Shown here piece by piece: positions 32,477 through 41,213 of a DNA stretch of 49,411 nucleotides. This DNA comes from an uncultured Oscillospiraceae bacterium. GTDB taxonomy: Bacteria; Bacillota; Clostridia; Oscillospirales; Oscillospiraceae. A program made the position numbers and the translations under genes. The notes under the pieces are model-generated. The model had not been told where the DNA came from, did no database searches, and saw only the letters and a list, made by a program, of their open reading frames with translations. Numbering within the stretch: the first letter of the stretch is position 1; the number at the start of each line of letters is the position of its first letter. The stretch spans positions 1 to 49,411 of the forward strand of contig CAKTNW010000015.1 in the NCBI GenBank assembly GCA_934589145.1, in the 5' to 3' direction.

Positions 32477-34276
32477 ATGAAAAAGTTTTTAGCTCTGATC
32501 CTGGCACTGGTCATGGCCCTGTCTCTGGTCGCCTGCGGCGGCGGTACGAGCAACGGCGATAGCCAGGGCACCGTGGACACCTCCAACATGACGGCGGAAG
32601 AGAAGGAAGCCGCTCGTGAGGAGATCCGCTACGCCATCGCGCTGATGTTTGACCGTAACTACATCGTCAACGACATCGCCCAGGGCGGCCAGGTTCCCGC
32701 CTCCTCCTTCGTGGCAATGGGCATGACTGAGCCCGACGGCAGCGAGTTCTATAAGAACGCCGGTCACGACAGCAGCTACCCCGGCTACTACAACGTGGCA
32801 GAGGAAGCTTACGAGGACAACTTCAATCAGGCTCTTGAGATCCTGAAGAAGTACTACACCTGGGACGAGGACGCCCAGCAGTTCACCAACTTCCCCACCA
32901 TGACCTACCTGTACAACACCTCCGAGGGTCATAAGGCCATCGGCGAGTACCTGCAGTCCGCTCTGGCCAGCGTGGGCATCACCATGAACCTGGAGAACCA
33001 GGAGTGGAACACCTTCCTGAACACCCGTAAGAACGGTGACTACTCCATCGCCCGTAACGGCTGGCTGGCCGACTACAACGATCCTATCTGCTTCCTGGAT
33101 ATGTGGATCACCGACTCCGGCAACAACGACGCGCAGTATGGCCGTGACGCTCACGGCGCTCTGAAGATGTACAACCTGGATCTGACCGACCTGGGCTATG
33201 ACATCAAGGTCGAGAACGGCACCTGGGCTGAGACCTATGACGTGCTGATCTCCACCATCAAGTCCTGCACCGACAACGAGGTTCGCTTCCAGCTGATGCA
33301 CCGCGCCGAGGATCTGCTGATGTCCACCGGCGGTATCGTTCCCCTGTACTTCTACACCGACCTGTACATGCTGAACAAGGATGTCGAGGGCTTCTTCTCC
33401 AATCCTCTGGGCTACAAGTACTTCTATCGCTGCACTGTTGCCGGCAAGACCGACAACATCTCCGTCTGCCTGGCTTCCGAGCCTGACACCATCGACCCCG
33501 CTCTGAACTCCTCTGTCGACGGCGCTACCATGGTCAGCCACCTGTTCGCCGGTCTGGCCAAGTGGGATCAGGATGCCGATGGTAAGCTGGTCATCAAGGC
33601 CGACTGCGCTACCGAACTGCCCGAGGGTGTTGTCAACGAGGACGGCACCGTTACTTACACCTACAAGCTGCGTGACGGCCTGAAGTGGTCCGATGGTCAG
33701 GCTCTGACCGCCAAGGACTTCGAGTTCGCTTGGAAGCGCGCCGCCTCCGCTGAGCTGGGCGCCGACTACGGCTACATGTTCGAGCAGGTCAAGGGCTACG
33801 GCACCGACAACAAGGACGATCTGGCTGTCAAGGCTCTGGATGACACCACCCTGGAGGTCACCCTGTCCAACTCCGTCGCTTACTGGAACGAGCTGCTGGC
33901 CTTCCCCACCTTCTTCCCCGTCCGTGAGGACGTGGTCGCCAACGAAGGCTGGGCCACCGATCCTTCCACCTACGTCTGCAACGGTGCGTACACCATCGCT
34001 TCCTGGGATCACAACAGCGTGATCACCACCGTGAAGAACCCCAACTACTATGATGCCGCCAACGTCACCATGGAGCAGGTCAAGTATTATCTGTCCGATA
34101 ACGCCAACAACGACCTGGCCAACTTCAAGAACGGCGACTGGCAGATGATCGACGACGTTCCCACCAACGAGATCGCCACCCTGAAGGCTGACTATCCCGA
34201 TGAGTTCTTCGTCGTGGGTCAGATCGGCACCTACTATGTCATCTGGAACATGAACGAGGAGATCCTGCCCTCCTGA
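32477..34276 (+). CDS. oppA: Circularly permuted oligopeptide-binding lipoprotein (OppA-like, SBP family 5)
   Basis: This encodes a 599-residue lipoprotein with lipobox LVAC (Cys20). After a linker, residues about 48-322 match the half that is normally C-terminal in OppA: EIRYAIALMFDRNYIV, LYNTSEGHKAIGEYLQSAL, NQEWNTFLNTRKNGDYSIAR, GWLADYNDPICFLDMW, IVPLYFYTDLYML. Residues about 325-599 match the normal N-terminal half: VCLASEPDTIDPALNSSVDG, YTYKLRDGLKWSDGQALTAK, VKALDDTTLEVTLSNSVAYW, CNGAYTIASW, and end at GTYYVIWNMNEEILPS, the point where OppA normally enters its third domain. All residues lie in one frame without interruption. The ATG follows GAAAGGAAAG. The gene lies downstream of oppF, so it is probably the working receptor of this importer. 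Confidence 0.9.
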   Translation: MKKFLALILALVMALSLVACGGGTSNGDSQGTVDTSNMTAEEKEAAREEIRYAIALMFDRNYIVNDIAQGGQVPASSFVAMGMTEPDGSEFYKNAGHDSSYPGYYNVAEEAYEDNFNQALEILKKYYTWDEDAQQFTNFPTMTYLYNTSEGHKAIGEYLQSALASVGITMNLENQEWNTFLNTRKNGDYSIARNGWLADYNDPICFLDMWITDSGNNDAQYGRDAHGALKMYNLDLTDLGYDIKVENGTWAETYDVLISTIKSCTDNEVRFQLMHRAEDLLMSTGGIVPLYFYTDLYMLNKDVEGFFSNPLGYKYFYRCTVAGKTDNISVCLASEPDTIDPALNSSVDGATMVSHLFAGLAKWDQDADGKLVIKADCATELPEGVVNEDGTVTYTYKLRDGLKWSDGQALTAKDFEFAWKRAASAELGADYGYMFEQVKGYGTDNKDDLAVKALDDTTLEVTLSNSVAYWNELLAFPTFFPVREDVVANEGWATDPSTYVCNGAYTIASWDHNSVITTVKNPNYYDAANVTMEQVKYYLSDNANNDLANFKNGDWQMIDDVPTNEIATLKADYPDEFFVVGQIGTYYVIWNMNEEILPS

Positions 34277-34314
34277 GTGCGGCTTCTCGATTCAGACAAT
34301 GACTGAAACGTAAT

Positions 34315-34352
34315 AAAGAAGGCCTTCCGGCTTTTGCCGGAGGGCCTTCTTT
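34315..34352 (+). terminator. Terminator of the opp operon
   Basis: AAAGAAGGCC-T-TCCGGC, loop TTTT, GCCGGA-G-GGCCTTCTTT. The permuted oppA therefore ends as a complete transcription unit. Confidence 0.9.
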
Positions 34353-34363
34353 CTATCATTATC

Positions 34364-34392
34364 TTGACATTGTCACGCTGTAGGACTACAAT
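34364..34392 (+). promoter_or_regulatory. Promoter of the nrdG gene
   Basis: Consensus TTGACA (34364-34369), 17 bases, TACAAT (34387-34392). It fixes the start of the following gene downstream of 34399. Confidence 0.85.
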
Positions 34393-34422
34393 ATGTGGTA
34401 TCCGAAAAGGGGAGGGGACAAC

Positions 34423-35112
34423 ATGGACATTCACGGTCTGCAAAAGCTGACGCTGCTGGATTTCCCGGGTCATGTGGCCTGCACGGTGTTTTTGGCGGGG
34501 TGCGACTTCCGGTGTCCCTTCTGCCATAACGGCGGCCTGGTGTTGGGCGGCATGGAGCCAGTCATGGACGACGCCGGGCTGCTGACATTTCTCCGCAAGC
34601 GGCAGGGTCTGCTGGACGGCGTGGCCGTCACCGGCGGTGAGCCGCTGCTGCGGAGCGATCTGCCGGCGCTGCTGCGGGCCATCAAGGGCCTGAACTATGC
34701 CGTGAAGCTGGACACCAACGGCAGCCACCCCGCCGCCCTGCGATCGCTGGTGGGGGAGGGCCTGGTGGACTATGTGGCCATGGACATCAAGAACAGCCCG
34801 GAGAAATACGCGGCCACCGTGGGCCTGCCGGATTTTGACCTGACTCCCATCCGGGAGAGCGTGACCTATTTGCTGTCCGGCGCGGTGGACTATGAGTTCC
34901 GCACCACCGCCGTGGCGGAGTTTCACAATGACGCCTCCTTTGCGGGCATCGCACAATGGATCGCCGGGGCGAAGCGGTACTATATACAGTGCTTCACCGA
35001 CCGGGACTCTGTGATCCAATCGGGTCTCCATGCGCCGGAAAATGCCCAATTGGAGCACTGGGCGGATATAGTAAGGCCCGCGGTGCCGGGGGTAGAACTA
35101 CGAGGGGTGTGA
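34423..35112 (+). CDS. nrdG: Anaerobic ribonucleoside-triphosphate reductase activating protein
   Basis: This encodes a 229-residue radical SAM enzyme. IHGLQKLTLLDFPGHVACTV leads into the cluster motif CDFRCPFCHN (Cys-x3-Cys-x2-Cys), then VAVTGGEPLL and KLDTNGSHP, typical of the TIGR02495 NrdG-like branch. It uses SAM to create the glycyl radical on NrdD and works only without oxygen. The ATG at 34423 is chosen because GGGGAGGGG precedes it and an upstream in-frame ATG falls at the promoter. The nrdD gene is not adjacent. A terminator follows after 71 bases. Confidence 0.9.
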   Translation: MDIHGLQKLTLLDFPGHVACTVFLAGCDFRCPFCHNGGLVLGGMEPVMDDAGLLTFLRKRQGLLDGVAVTGGEPLLRSDLPALLRAIKGLNYAVKLDTNGSHPAALRSLVGEGLVDYVAMDIKNSPEKYAATVGLPDFDLTPIRESVTYLLSGAVDYEFRTTAVAEFHNDASFAGIAQWIAGAKRYYIQCFTDRDSVIQSGLHAPENAQLEHWADIVRPAVPGVELRGV

Positions 35113-35183
35113 GACCGCGTGATCACAAGGTTCTCTTTACACAAAAGCGCTTTATTTGCAGCGTCATCTATATTATGAACAAT

Positions 35184-35220
35184 AAATCCAGCGTTTCGCA
35201 TGGTGCGAAACGCTGGATTT
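35184..35220. terminator. Bidirectional terminator between nrdG and ribF
   Basis: AAATCCAGCGTTTCGC pairs perfectly with GCGAAACGCTGGATTT around ATGGT. It ends both the nrdG transcript and the long minus-strand translation operon, whose last stop is at 35226. Confidence 0.88.
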
Positions 35221-35225
35221 GTACA

Positions 35226-36131
35226 TCACGCCTCGCCCGTTTCCCGGAAGTATGCCCGGGTCTGGGCGACGTTTTTTTCGATCTCGTCCTTCAACTGCTG
35301 GGGGGAGTCGAACTTCTTCTCGGCCCGCAGGCGGCGGCAGAACTCCAGTCGGATGCGCTTGCCATACAGGTCGCCCTCAAAGTCCAGCAGGAACGTCTCG
35401 ATGGACACGTCGGCGCTGTCGCTGACGGTGGGCCGGGTGCCCACATTGGTGACACCGGCGTAGCTGCTGCCATTGGGCAGGTACACGCGGGTGACGTACA
35501 CGCCTTTCTCCGGCACCAGCACATGGTCGGGCACCGTGAAGTTGATGGTGGGGATGCCGATAGTACGGCCAAACCGGAAGCCGTGGCTCACCGTCTGGCT
35601 GAGACAGTGGCGGTGGCCCAGGAATTCGGCGGCTCGCTCCAGCTCACCGTCCTTCACCAGCTGGCGGATGTAGGTGGAGCTGACGGTGATACCGTCGTAT
35701 TCCACCTTGGGGATGATATCGCAGCCCAGGCCCAGCTCACGGCATTTCTGCTGCAAAAGCACCGGATCACCGGCGTTTTTGTGGCCGAAGTGGTAGTCGT
35801 GGCCCGCCACCAGGTGCACCGCGCCATAGCGCTTCACCAGCAGCTCGGTGATGAAATCCTCCCACGGCATGGTCATCATCTCATGGTCAAAGGGGGCGAC
35901 GATCACCTGCTGGATGCCGTACAGCCGCTCCATCAGCTCCTGCCGCTCACGAGTGGAGTTGATGAGGGGCACCGGCTTTCCCGTGACCACCTCCTTGGGG
36001 GGCCGGTCAAAGGTAAAGGCGGCGGGGGTGGCGTCCAGCTGCCGGGCCACCTCCACGGTGCGCCGCAGCAGCGCTCCGTGGCCCCGGTGTACGCCGTCGA
36101 AAAATCCCAATGCGATGACAGTAGGCTTCAT
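35226..36131 (-). CDS. ribF: Bifunctional riboflavin kinase / FAD synthetase
   Basis: This encodes a 301-residue protein with two domains. The N-terminal FAD synthetase (about residues 1-180) has ALGFFDGVHRGHGALLRRTV, the adenylyl-transferase HxGH-type site, and VAGHDYHFGHKNAGD. The C-terminal flavokinase (about 185-300) has RTIGIPTINF, TNVGTRPTV and ETFLLDFEGDLYGKRI. It makes FMN and then FAD. It is the last gene of the rimP operon, three bases after truB, with the GGAGCG ribosome site overlapping the truB end. Confidence 0.96.
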   Translation of the reverse strand: MKPTVIALGFFDGVHRGHGALLRRTVEVARQLDATPAAFTFDRPPKEVVTGKPVPLINSTRERQELMERLYGIQQVIVAPFDHEMMTMPWEDFITELLVKRYGAVHLVAGHDYHFGHKNAGDPVLLQQKCRELGLGCDIIPKVEYDGITVSSTYIRQLVKDGELERAAEFLGHRHCLSQTVSHGFRFGRTIGIPTINFTVPDHVLVPEKGVYVTRVYLPNGSSYAGVTNVGTRPTVSDSADVSIETFLLDFEGDLYGKRIRLEFCRRLRAEKKFDSPQQLKDEIEKNVAQTRAYFRETGEA

Positions 36132-36134
36132 AGT

Positions 36135-37004
36135 TTACGCTCCAAAAAAGTTCTTGATGGACGTCATTTGTCCGTTTTCCAACCGGCTCAGGCACAGGAA
36201 GTCCCCCTCCATGCCGTAGACCCGGTAGGTGCCTCTCTCCAGCGGCGTTTTCACGGTGAAGGCGTTGCCGTTGCGGCACAGCTGCTCCACCCGGGGATGG
36301 GTGATGCGGTATTCCGGGTATTGCCGGAACAGGGTGTCCACCGGCTGCAGCAGGCTCTCGCCCTGGGATTGCACCTCGTCGATGGTGTGGCTCTCGGCCA
36401 GGGTGTAGCCCGCCGCCATGGTGCGCCGCAGAGACGCCATGCAGCCGCCGCAGTCCAGCGCCTGCCCGATATCGTGACACAGGGTGCGGATGTAGGTGCC
36501 CTTGGAGCACCGCACCCGCAGGGTGAAATCGGTGTCCGACAGCTGCTCCAGCAGCTCCAACTGGTGGATGGTGACGGCCCGGGGCTTCCGCTCCACCTCC
36601 CGGCCCCGCCGGGCCAGATCGTACAGCTTCTGGCCGTTGATCTTGATGGCGGAATACATGGGCGGGATCTGCTGGATGGCTCCGGTGAACCGGGGCAGCG
36701 CCGCCGCCACGTCATCCAAGGTGACGGTCACGGGGTGCTCGGCCAGCGTGTGGCCGGAGGTGTCCTGCGTGTCAGTGACAAGGCCCAGCCGCAGCGTGGC
36801 GATGTACTCCTTTTCACCGCTTTCAGCAAAGGAGACGCCCCGTGTGGCCTGTCCCACGAACACCGGCAGCACGCCGGTGGCCATGGGATCCAGCGTTCCC
36901 GCGTGGCCCACCTTTTTCGTTTTCAGGATGCCCCGCAGCTTGGCGCACACGTCCATGCTTGTCCAGTCCGCGGGCTTGTCGATGATGATGATCCCGTTGG
37001 CCAT
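36135..37004 (-). CDS. truB: tRNA pseudouridine-55 synthase
   Basis: This encodes a 289-residue enzyme that modifies U55 in the T-loop of tRNAs. The start MANGIIIIDKPADWTSMDV and the catalytic Asp in GHAGTLDPMATGVLPV (about residue 40) are plain. SAIKINGQKLYDLARRG, VRCSKGTYIRTLCHDIG and the C-terminal PUA-like part (EYRITHPRVEQLCRNGNAF) follow. GAAAGGAGACACC precedes the ATG. It is separated from the DHH gene upstream by a dispersed repeat but lies in the same direction. Confidence 0.97.
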   Translation of the reverse strand: MANGIIIIDKPADWTSMDVCAKLRGILKTKKVGHAGTLDPMATGVLPVFVGQATRGVSFAESGEKEYIATLRLGLVTDTQDTSGHTLAEHPVTVTLDDVAAALPRFTGAIQQIPPMYSAIKINGQKLYDLARRGREVERKPRAVTIHQLELLEQLSDTDFTLRVRCSKGTYIRTLCHDIGQALDCGGCMASLRRTMAAGYTLAESHTIDEVQSQGESLLQPVDTLFRQYPEYRITHPRVEQLCRNGNAFTVKTPLERGTYRVYGMEGDFLCLSRLENGQMTSIKNFFGA

Positions 37005-37038
37005 GGTGTCTCCTTTCGGGTGATTTGATGGGGAGTTT

Positions 37039-37150
37039 AAAGCCTCCCTCTGTGAGGGAGGTGGCGCGAAGCGCCGGAGGGAGAGAATAAAAATCTTAAA
37101 TCTCTCCCTCAGTCACCTTCGGTGACAGCCCCCTCTCAGAGGGGGCCTTT
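37039..37150. repeat. 112-bp imperfect palindromic repeat between truB and the DHH gene
   Basis: The left end AAAGCCTCCCTCTGTGAGGG and the right end (complement of AAAGGCCCCCTCTGAGAGGG) are imperfect inverted repeats. GGCGC-GAA-GCGCC and GTCACC-TTC-GGTGAC hairpins lie inside, and GGAGGGAGAGA faces TCTCTCCCTC across an AT-rich centre. It has no coding capacity. Similar CTCCCTCAGTCACC sequences are, to my knowledge, common in genomes of this group. Confidence 0.75.
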
Positions 37151-37169
37151 AGGAGAACGCTATGCCCTC

Positions 37170-38126
37170 TTACGCTCCTGTGACCTTCCGGTACGCGGCC
37201 AGCACCGCCATGCGCACCTCGTCCAGCGTGCTGTCCACCGTGGCGCCTGCCGCGGCATGATGGCCGCCGCCGCCCAGAATACGGCACAGCGCGCAGGCGT
37301 CCACCCGGGGGCCGGTGCGGACGGAGACCTTGATCTTCTCCGCGGTCAGCTCCCGCAGTGTCACACCGCAGTCGGTGCCCTCCACCAGCGCGGGCAGGGC
37401 GCTCAGCTCCTCAATGTCCGCGTCGGTGGCCTGCATCTCCTGCCGCAGCGCCAAGGGAATCTCCATAATGACCACCCGCTCGTGGTCAAAAAGCTTCATG
37501 TTCGCCACCATGCGGGACTCCATGGCCAGCCGCACCCGGCTCTTGGTGCGGAACAGGGCCTTGTTTGCCGCCGCCACATCCACCACGTCCATCAGTGCCG
37601 CCGCAATGCGGTGGGTGCGGGCGGTGGTGTTGCCGTACTGGAAGCCGCCGCAGTCGGTGCTGACGGCCACATACAGGGGCAGGGCAATGTCCGCCGTCAG
37701 GGCGGTGAGATGCTGGATGATCTCATACACGATCTCGCCGCAGGCGGCGCTGTCCGCCTCCAGACAGGTGTTGCGGGCAAAAAAGCCCTGGGAGGGATGG
37801 TGGTCGATGGCCAGCTCGATGCGCTCCTGATAGGGTTTGGCGTTCTCCGGCAGCAGGCTCACATCGGCGATGTCCACGCTGACGATGTGCTCCGCCTCCC
37901 AGCCCTCCGGGGCCCAGTAGGGGGCGGCGTAGGGCGCGTAGGTGGCGGTGATCTCCGGATTGGGCAGCAGATACGCGGTCTGGCCGCAGTCCCGCAGGGC
38001 CCGGCACAGGGCCGCCGCGCTGCCGATGGTGTCGCCGTCAGGCCGCACATGGGTCAGCAGCAGCACGTTGTCCAGTGCCTCCAGATACCCGGCGGCCTCG
38101 CGGGCCGTCAACACGGGCCGCTCCAT
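37170..38126 (-). CDS. nrnA: DHH/DHHA1 phosphoesterase (NrnA-like nanoRNase / pAp phosphatase)
   Basis: This encodes a 318-residue protein. The DHH part has LLLTHVRPDGDTIGSAAALC (metal-binding HxxxDxD), VSVDIAD and the name-giving AIDHHPSQ, then EADSAACGEIVYEII. The DHHA1 part ends with RILGGGGHHAAAGATV. Such enzymes degrade two- to five-base RNAs and dephosphorylate pAp; some cleave cyclic dinucleotides. The start at 38126 overlaps the rbfA stop (TGATG) and has GGAGGACAAGTG in front. Its place between rbfA and truB is the normal Firmicutes order. Confidence 0.93.
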   Translation of the reverse strand: MERPVLTAREAAGYLEALDNVLLLTHVRPDGDTIGSAAALCRALRDCGQTAYLLPNPEITATYAPYAAPYWAPEGWEAEHIVSVDIADVSLLPENAKPYQERIELAIDHHPSQGFFARNTCLEADSAACGEIVYEIIQHLTALTADIALPLYVAVSTDCGGFQYGNTTARTHRIAAALMDVVDVAAANKALFRTKSRVRLAMESRMVANMKLFDHERVVIMEIPLALRQEMQATDADIEELSALPALVEGTDCGVTLRELTAEKIKVSVRTGPRVDACALCRILGGGGHHAAAGATVDSTLDEVRMAVLAAYRKVTGA

Positions 38127-38509
38127 CACTTGTCCTCCGGCAGCACGATGTCCGCATTGGCGGGGTTGGCGGGCTTGACGTGATGCAGCATGTCCAGAAT
38201 GTGGGCGCCGTGGGCGATGGAGTCATCGGCGAAGAACTGCAGCTCCGGCGTATAGCGCAGCTGCAGCTTCTGGCCCAGCTCGTGGCGCAGATAGCCGCTG
38301 GCGGACTTCAGGCCCCGCATGAGATCCTTCTCGTCGGTGCGGTCCATGGCGCTGATGTAGACCCGGGCATAGCGCAGGTCGCTGGTGGTGTCCACATGGG
38401 TGATGGTCAGCAGGGCGTCCGCCACACGGGGATCCTTCACCGTGCGCAGCAGGCCGGACAGTTCCCGCTGGATCTCCTCGTTGATGCGTCCGATACGGTT
38501 GGATGCCAT
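38126..38509 (-). CDS. rbfA: Ribosome-binding factor A
   Basis: This encodes a 127-residue protein with the KH-type fold of RbfA: ASNRIGRINEEIQRELSGLL, VKDPRVADALLTITHVDTT, DLRYARVYISAMD and LRHELGQKLQLRYTPELQF. It assists late 16S rRNA maturation on the 30S subunit. The start at 38509 follows AAAGGAGCGAAAGT; a longer frame upstream has no ribosome site. It comes after infB on the transcript, but the two are separated by 279 bases holding a hairpin repeat. Confidence 0.95.
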   Translation of the reverse strand: MASNRIGRINEEIQRELSGLLRTVKDPRVADALLTITHVDTTSDLRYARVYISAMDRTDEKDLMRGLKSASGYLRHELGQKLQLRYTPELQFFADDSIAHGAHILDMLHHVKPANPANADIVLPEDK

Positions 38510-38568
38510 ACTTTCGCTCCTTTCATGGAAAAGGGGCGGGCGCACTGCCCGCCCCTCATAATATAGTA

Positions 38569-38788
38569 GCCTCGCAGAGTTCGCGTCCGCAGACGCGAAA
38601 TAATCAAATCATTTTTCTGACGTCGGCACGTTAAGAAAATATGCCGGGGGCATGTTTTTAGTGCCGATCTCAGCGGCTATGCCGCTGTAGCATCCGTCTG
38701 GATTTGCATTGCGCTATCACCAACGGGTGCGCGCAGTCGGCCGCAATCCCTTTTGGCAATGAAATCGTCAGATTTCATGCCAGATTCT
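38569..38788 (-). repeat. Post-stop multi-hairpin element, copy B (after infB)
   Basis: Read on the minus strand from the infB stop: stem ATGAAATC-TGAC-GATTTCAT clamped by TGGC/GCCA, then TTGCGGCCGACTGCGCGC, a private middle part, GACGTCAGAAAAATGATTTGA, and a stem TTCGCGTC-TGCG-GACGCGAA. The first and last modules match copies C and D; the middle differs. Relative to copy C, three consecutive base pairs of the first stem differ on both sides, so pairing is kept. Confidence 0.75.
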
Positions 38789-41161
38789 TTACTGGGGGAT
38801 CTCCTCCATCGTGAAGGCCTCCACGATGTCGCCTTCCTTGATGTCGTTGTACTTCTCGATGCTCAGGCCGCACTCATAGCCGGACACGACCTCTTTGACG
38901 GAGTCCTTGAACCGCTGCAGAGAGGCCAGCACGCCCTCGTGAATGACGATGCCGTCACGCACCAGACGCACCTGGCAGTCCTTACGCTGCAGCTTGCCGT
39001 CCTGCACATAGCAGCCCGCCACGGTGCCCACGCCGGAGACCTTGTAGGTCTGGCGCACCTCGGCGTGGCCCAGCACCGCTTCGCGGTACTTGGGGGCCAG
39101 CATGCCCTTCATGGCGGCCTCGATCTCGTTGATGGCGTCATAGATGACGCGGTACATCCGCATGTCCACGTTGGCGCGGGCGGCGCTGTCGCGGGCAGCG
39201 GCGTCGGGACGGACGTTGAAGCCCACGATGATGGCCTGAGAGGTGGAGGCCAGCATCACGTCGGATTCGTTGATGGCGCCCACACCGCCGTGGATGACAC
39301 GCACGCGAACCTCGTCATTGCTGATCTTCTCCAGGGAAGCCTTCACGGCCTCCACGCTGCCCTGTACGTCGGCCTTGACGATCAGGTTCAGGTTCTTCAT
39401 CTCACCGGCCTGAATCTGGCTGAACAGATCCTCCAGCGAGACCTTGGTGACAGGGGCGTTGGCCTTGGCCTTCTCCTCTGCCTTGCGCTGCTCCACCAGC
39501 TCGCGGGCCAGCTTTTCGTCGGCCACGGCGTTGAAGGTGGCGCCGGCGGAGGGTGCCTCGCTGAGGCCCGTGATCTCCACGGGGACACTGGGGCCGGCCT
39601 CGGTCATGCGCTGGCCCTTGTCGCCCACCATAGCGCGGACGCGGCCCACGGAGGTACCGGCGATGATGATGTCGCCCTGATGCAGGGTGCCGTTCTGAAC
39701 CAGCAGGGTGGCCACGGGGCCGCGGCCCTTGTCCAGACGGGCCTCGATGACCGTGCCCTGTGCGGCGCGGTTGGGGTTGGCCTTCAGCTCGCTGACCTCG
39801 GCGGTCAGGGTGAGCATCTCCAGCAGGTTATCCACGCCCATACCGGTCTTGGCGGAGATGGGGCACACGATGGTGTCGCCGCCCCACTCCTCGCACACCA
39901 GACCGTACTCAGTGAGCTGCTGCTTGATGCGCTCGGGGTTGGCCTCCGGCTTATCCATCTTGTTGATGGCCACGATAATGGGGATCTCGGCGGCCTTGGC
40001 GTGGTTGATGGACTCCACGGTCTGGGGCATGATGCCGTCCTCGGCGGCCACCACCAGAATGGCGATATCCGTCACCATGGCGCCGCGGGCGCGCATGGAG
40101 GTAAAGGCCTCGTGGCCGGGGGTATCCAGGAAGGTGATGGGCTTGCCGTGGATCTCCACCTGGTAAGCGCCGATGTGCTGGGTGATGCCGCCGGCTTCGC
40201 CGGACGCCACATGGGCGTTGCGGATATAGTCCAGCAGGCTGGTCTTGCCGTGGTCGACGTGGCCCATGACCACCACAACGGGGGCACGGGGCACCAGATC
40301 CTCTTCCTTATCCTGATGGTCGTCGATCAGCTTCTCCTCGATGGTGACCACGACCTCCTTCTCCACCTTGCAGCCCATCTCCTCGGCAATGATGGCGGCG
40401 GTGTCGAAGTCGATCATCTGGCTGAGAGAGGCCATAACGCCGTTCTTCATCAGGCACTTGACCACCTCGGCGCCGGTCTTCTTCATGCGGCTGGCCAGCT
40501 CGCCCACGCTGATCTCGTCGGGGATCTGCACGGTGACGGGGGTGTTCTTAATGATCTCCAGCCGCAGCTTGCGCATGCGGTCGGCCTCCTCCTGCTTGCG
40601 CTTGTTGGTCATGGGGCCGTTCTGGCGCTGCTTGGAGTTGCGGAACTTCTCCTTGCCCTGCAGCTGATCCTTGTCACGGCGGCCGCCGCGGTTGCTGCGG
40701 TCAGCCATGTCCTGCAGCTTCTCGTCGTACTTGTCCAGGTTCACATTGGTGGCCTTTCGGGTATCCACCACCTGCTTCTGGGGCACGCGGGACATGGGCT
40801 TCTGGGGCTGGTTATTGTTGTTGTTATTATTGCTGCTGTTGGGCTGATTGTTCTTCGCCTGGGGATTGCCCTGCTGCGGCTTCTGGCCCTGGGGCTTGTC
40901 GTTCTGCTGGGGCTGTTTTTTCTGCTCCGGCTTCTTGGCCTCGGCCTTGGCGCCCTCGGCAAACACCGTGGCGATGCTGTCGATCTGGTTGTGCTGGGTC
41001 AGATACTCAAAGATGAGGCTAAGCTCCCGATCCTCCAACACCTGCATATGGTTCTTCGGTGTCTCGGCATACTTGGTCAAGATCTCCGTAATGTCCTTCG
41101 TGGCGACGCCGAAATCCTTCGCCACCTCATGCACTCTGTATTTGTTTGCTACGCTACCCAA
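38789..41161 (-). CDS. infB: Translation initiation factor IF-2
   Basis: This encodes a 790-residue GTPase that brings initiator tRNA to the 30S subunit. The start is TTG at 41161, supported by GGAGGTGG six bases upstream. The N-terminal IF2_N helix bundle ([20 protein letters not shown]) is followed by a Gln/Asn/Lys/Pro-rich linker (about residues 75-125) with an Asn run, then a second IF2_N. The G domain from about residue 295 has [40 protein letters not shown] and INKMDKPEA. Domains II to IV follow with the C2-like end. It is part of the rimP operon. The linker is low in complexity and may differ between strains. Confidence 0.97.
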   Translation of the reverse strand: MGSVANKYRVHEVAKDFGVATKDITEILTKYAETPKNHMQVLEDRELSLIFEYLTQHNQIDSIATVFAEGAKAEAKKPEQKKQPQQNDKPQGQKPQQGNPQAKNNQPNSSNNNNNNNQPQKPMSRVPQKQVVDTRKATNVNLDKYDEKLQDMADRSNRGGRRDKDQLQGKEKFRNSKQRQNGPMTNKRKQEEADRMRKLRLEIIKNTPVTVQIPDEISVGELASRMKKTGAEVVKCLMKNGVMASLSQMIDFDTAAIIAEEMGCKVEKEVVVTIEEKLIDDHQDKEEDLVPRAPVVVVMGHVDHGKTSLLDYIRNAHVASGEAGGITQHIGAYQVEIHGKPITFLDTPGHEAFTSMRARGAMVTDIAILVVAAEDGIMPQTVESINHAKAAEIPIIVAINKMDKPEANPERIKQQLTEYGLVCEEWGGDTIVCPISAKTGMGVDNLLEMLTLTAEVSELKANPNRAAQGTVIEARLDKGRGPVATLLVQNGTLHQGDIIIAGTSVGRVRAMVGDKGQRMTEAGPSVPVEITGLSEAPSAGATFNAVADEKLARELVEQRKAEEKAKANAPVTKVSLEDLFSQIQAGEMKNLNLIVKADVQGSVEAVKASLEKISNDEVRVRVIHGGVGAINESDVMLASTSQAIIVGFNVRPDAAARDSAARANVDMRMYRVIYDAINEIEAAMKGMLAPKYREAVLGHAEVRQTYKVSGVGTVAGCYVQDGKLQRKDCQVRLVRDGIVIHEGVLASLQRFKDSVKEVVSGYECGLSIEKYNDIKEGDIVEAFTMEEIPQ

Positions 41162-41213
41162 ATAAAGCCACCTCCATCTTAGTAAACGGCGGGCCGCGGC
41201 CCACCGCGTGTTG

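Noticed and set aside
33400..33480. Possibility that the permuted oppA is two partial genes joined by a frameshift or stop
   Set aside because: The frame is continuous through the junction, with one signal peptide, one ribosome site and one terminator. Misassembly is still possible and is stated as a test.
40790..40840. Asn-codon run in infB as a possible frameshift or assembly error
   Set aside because: It lies in the variable IF-2 linker, is in frame on both sides, and low complexity is normal there.
38753..41182. 809-codon open frame on the plus strand opposite infB, and similar long antisense frames opposite lepA, oppD/F, oppA and nucleoside permease genes
   Set aside because: These are antisense shadows caused by high GC at third positions. 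Compositions are rich in His, Gly, Val and Leu without domains, and the opposite frames are clear conserved genes.
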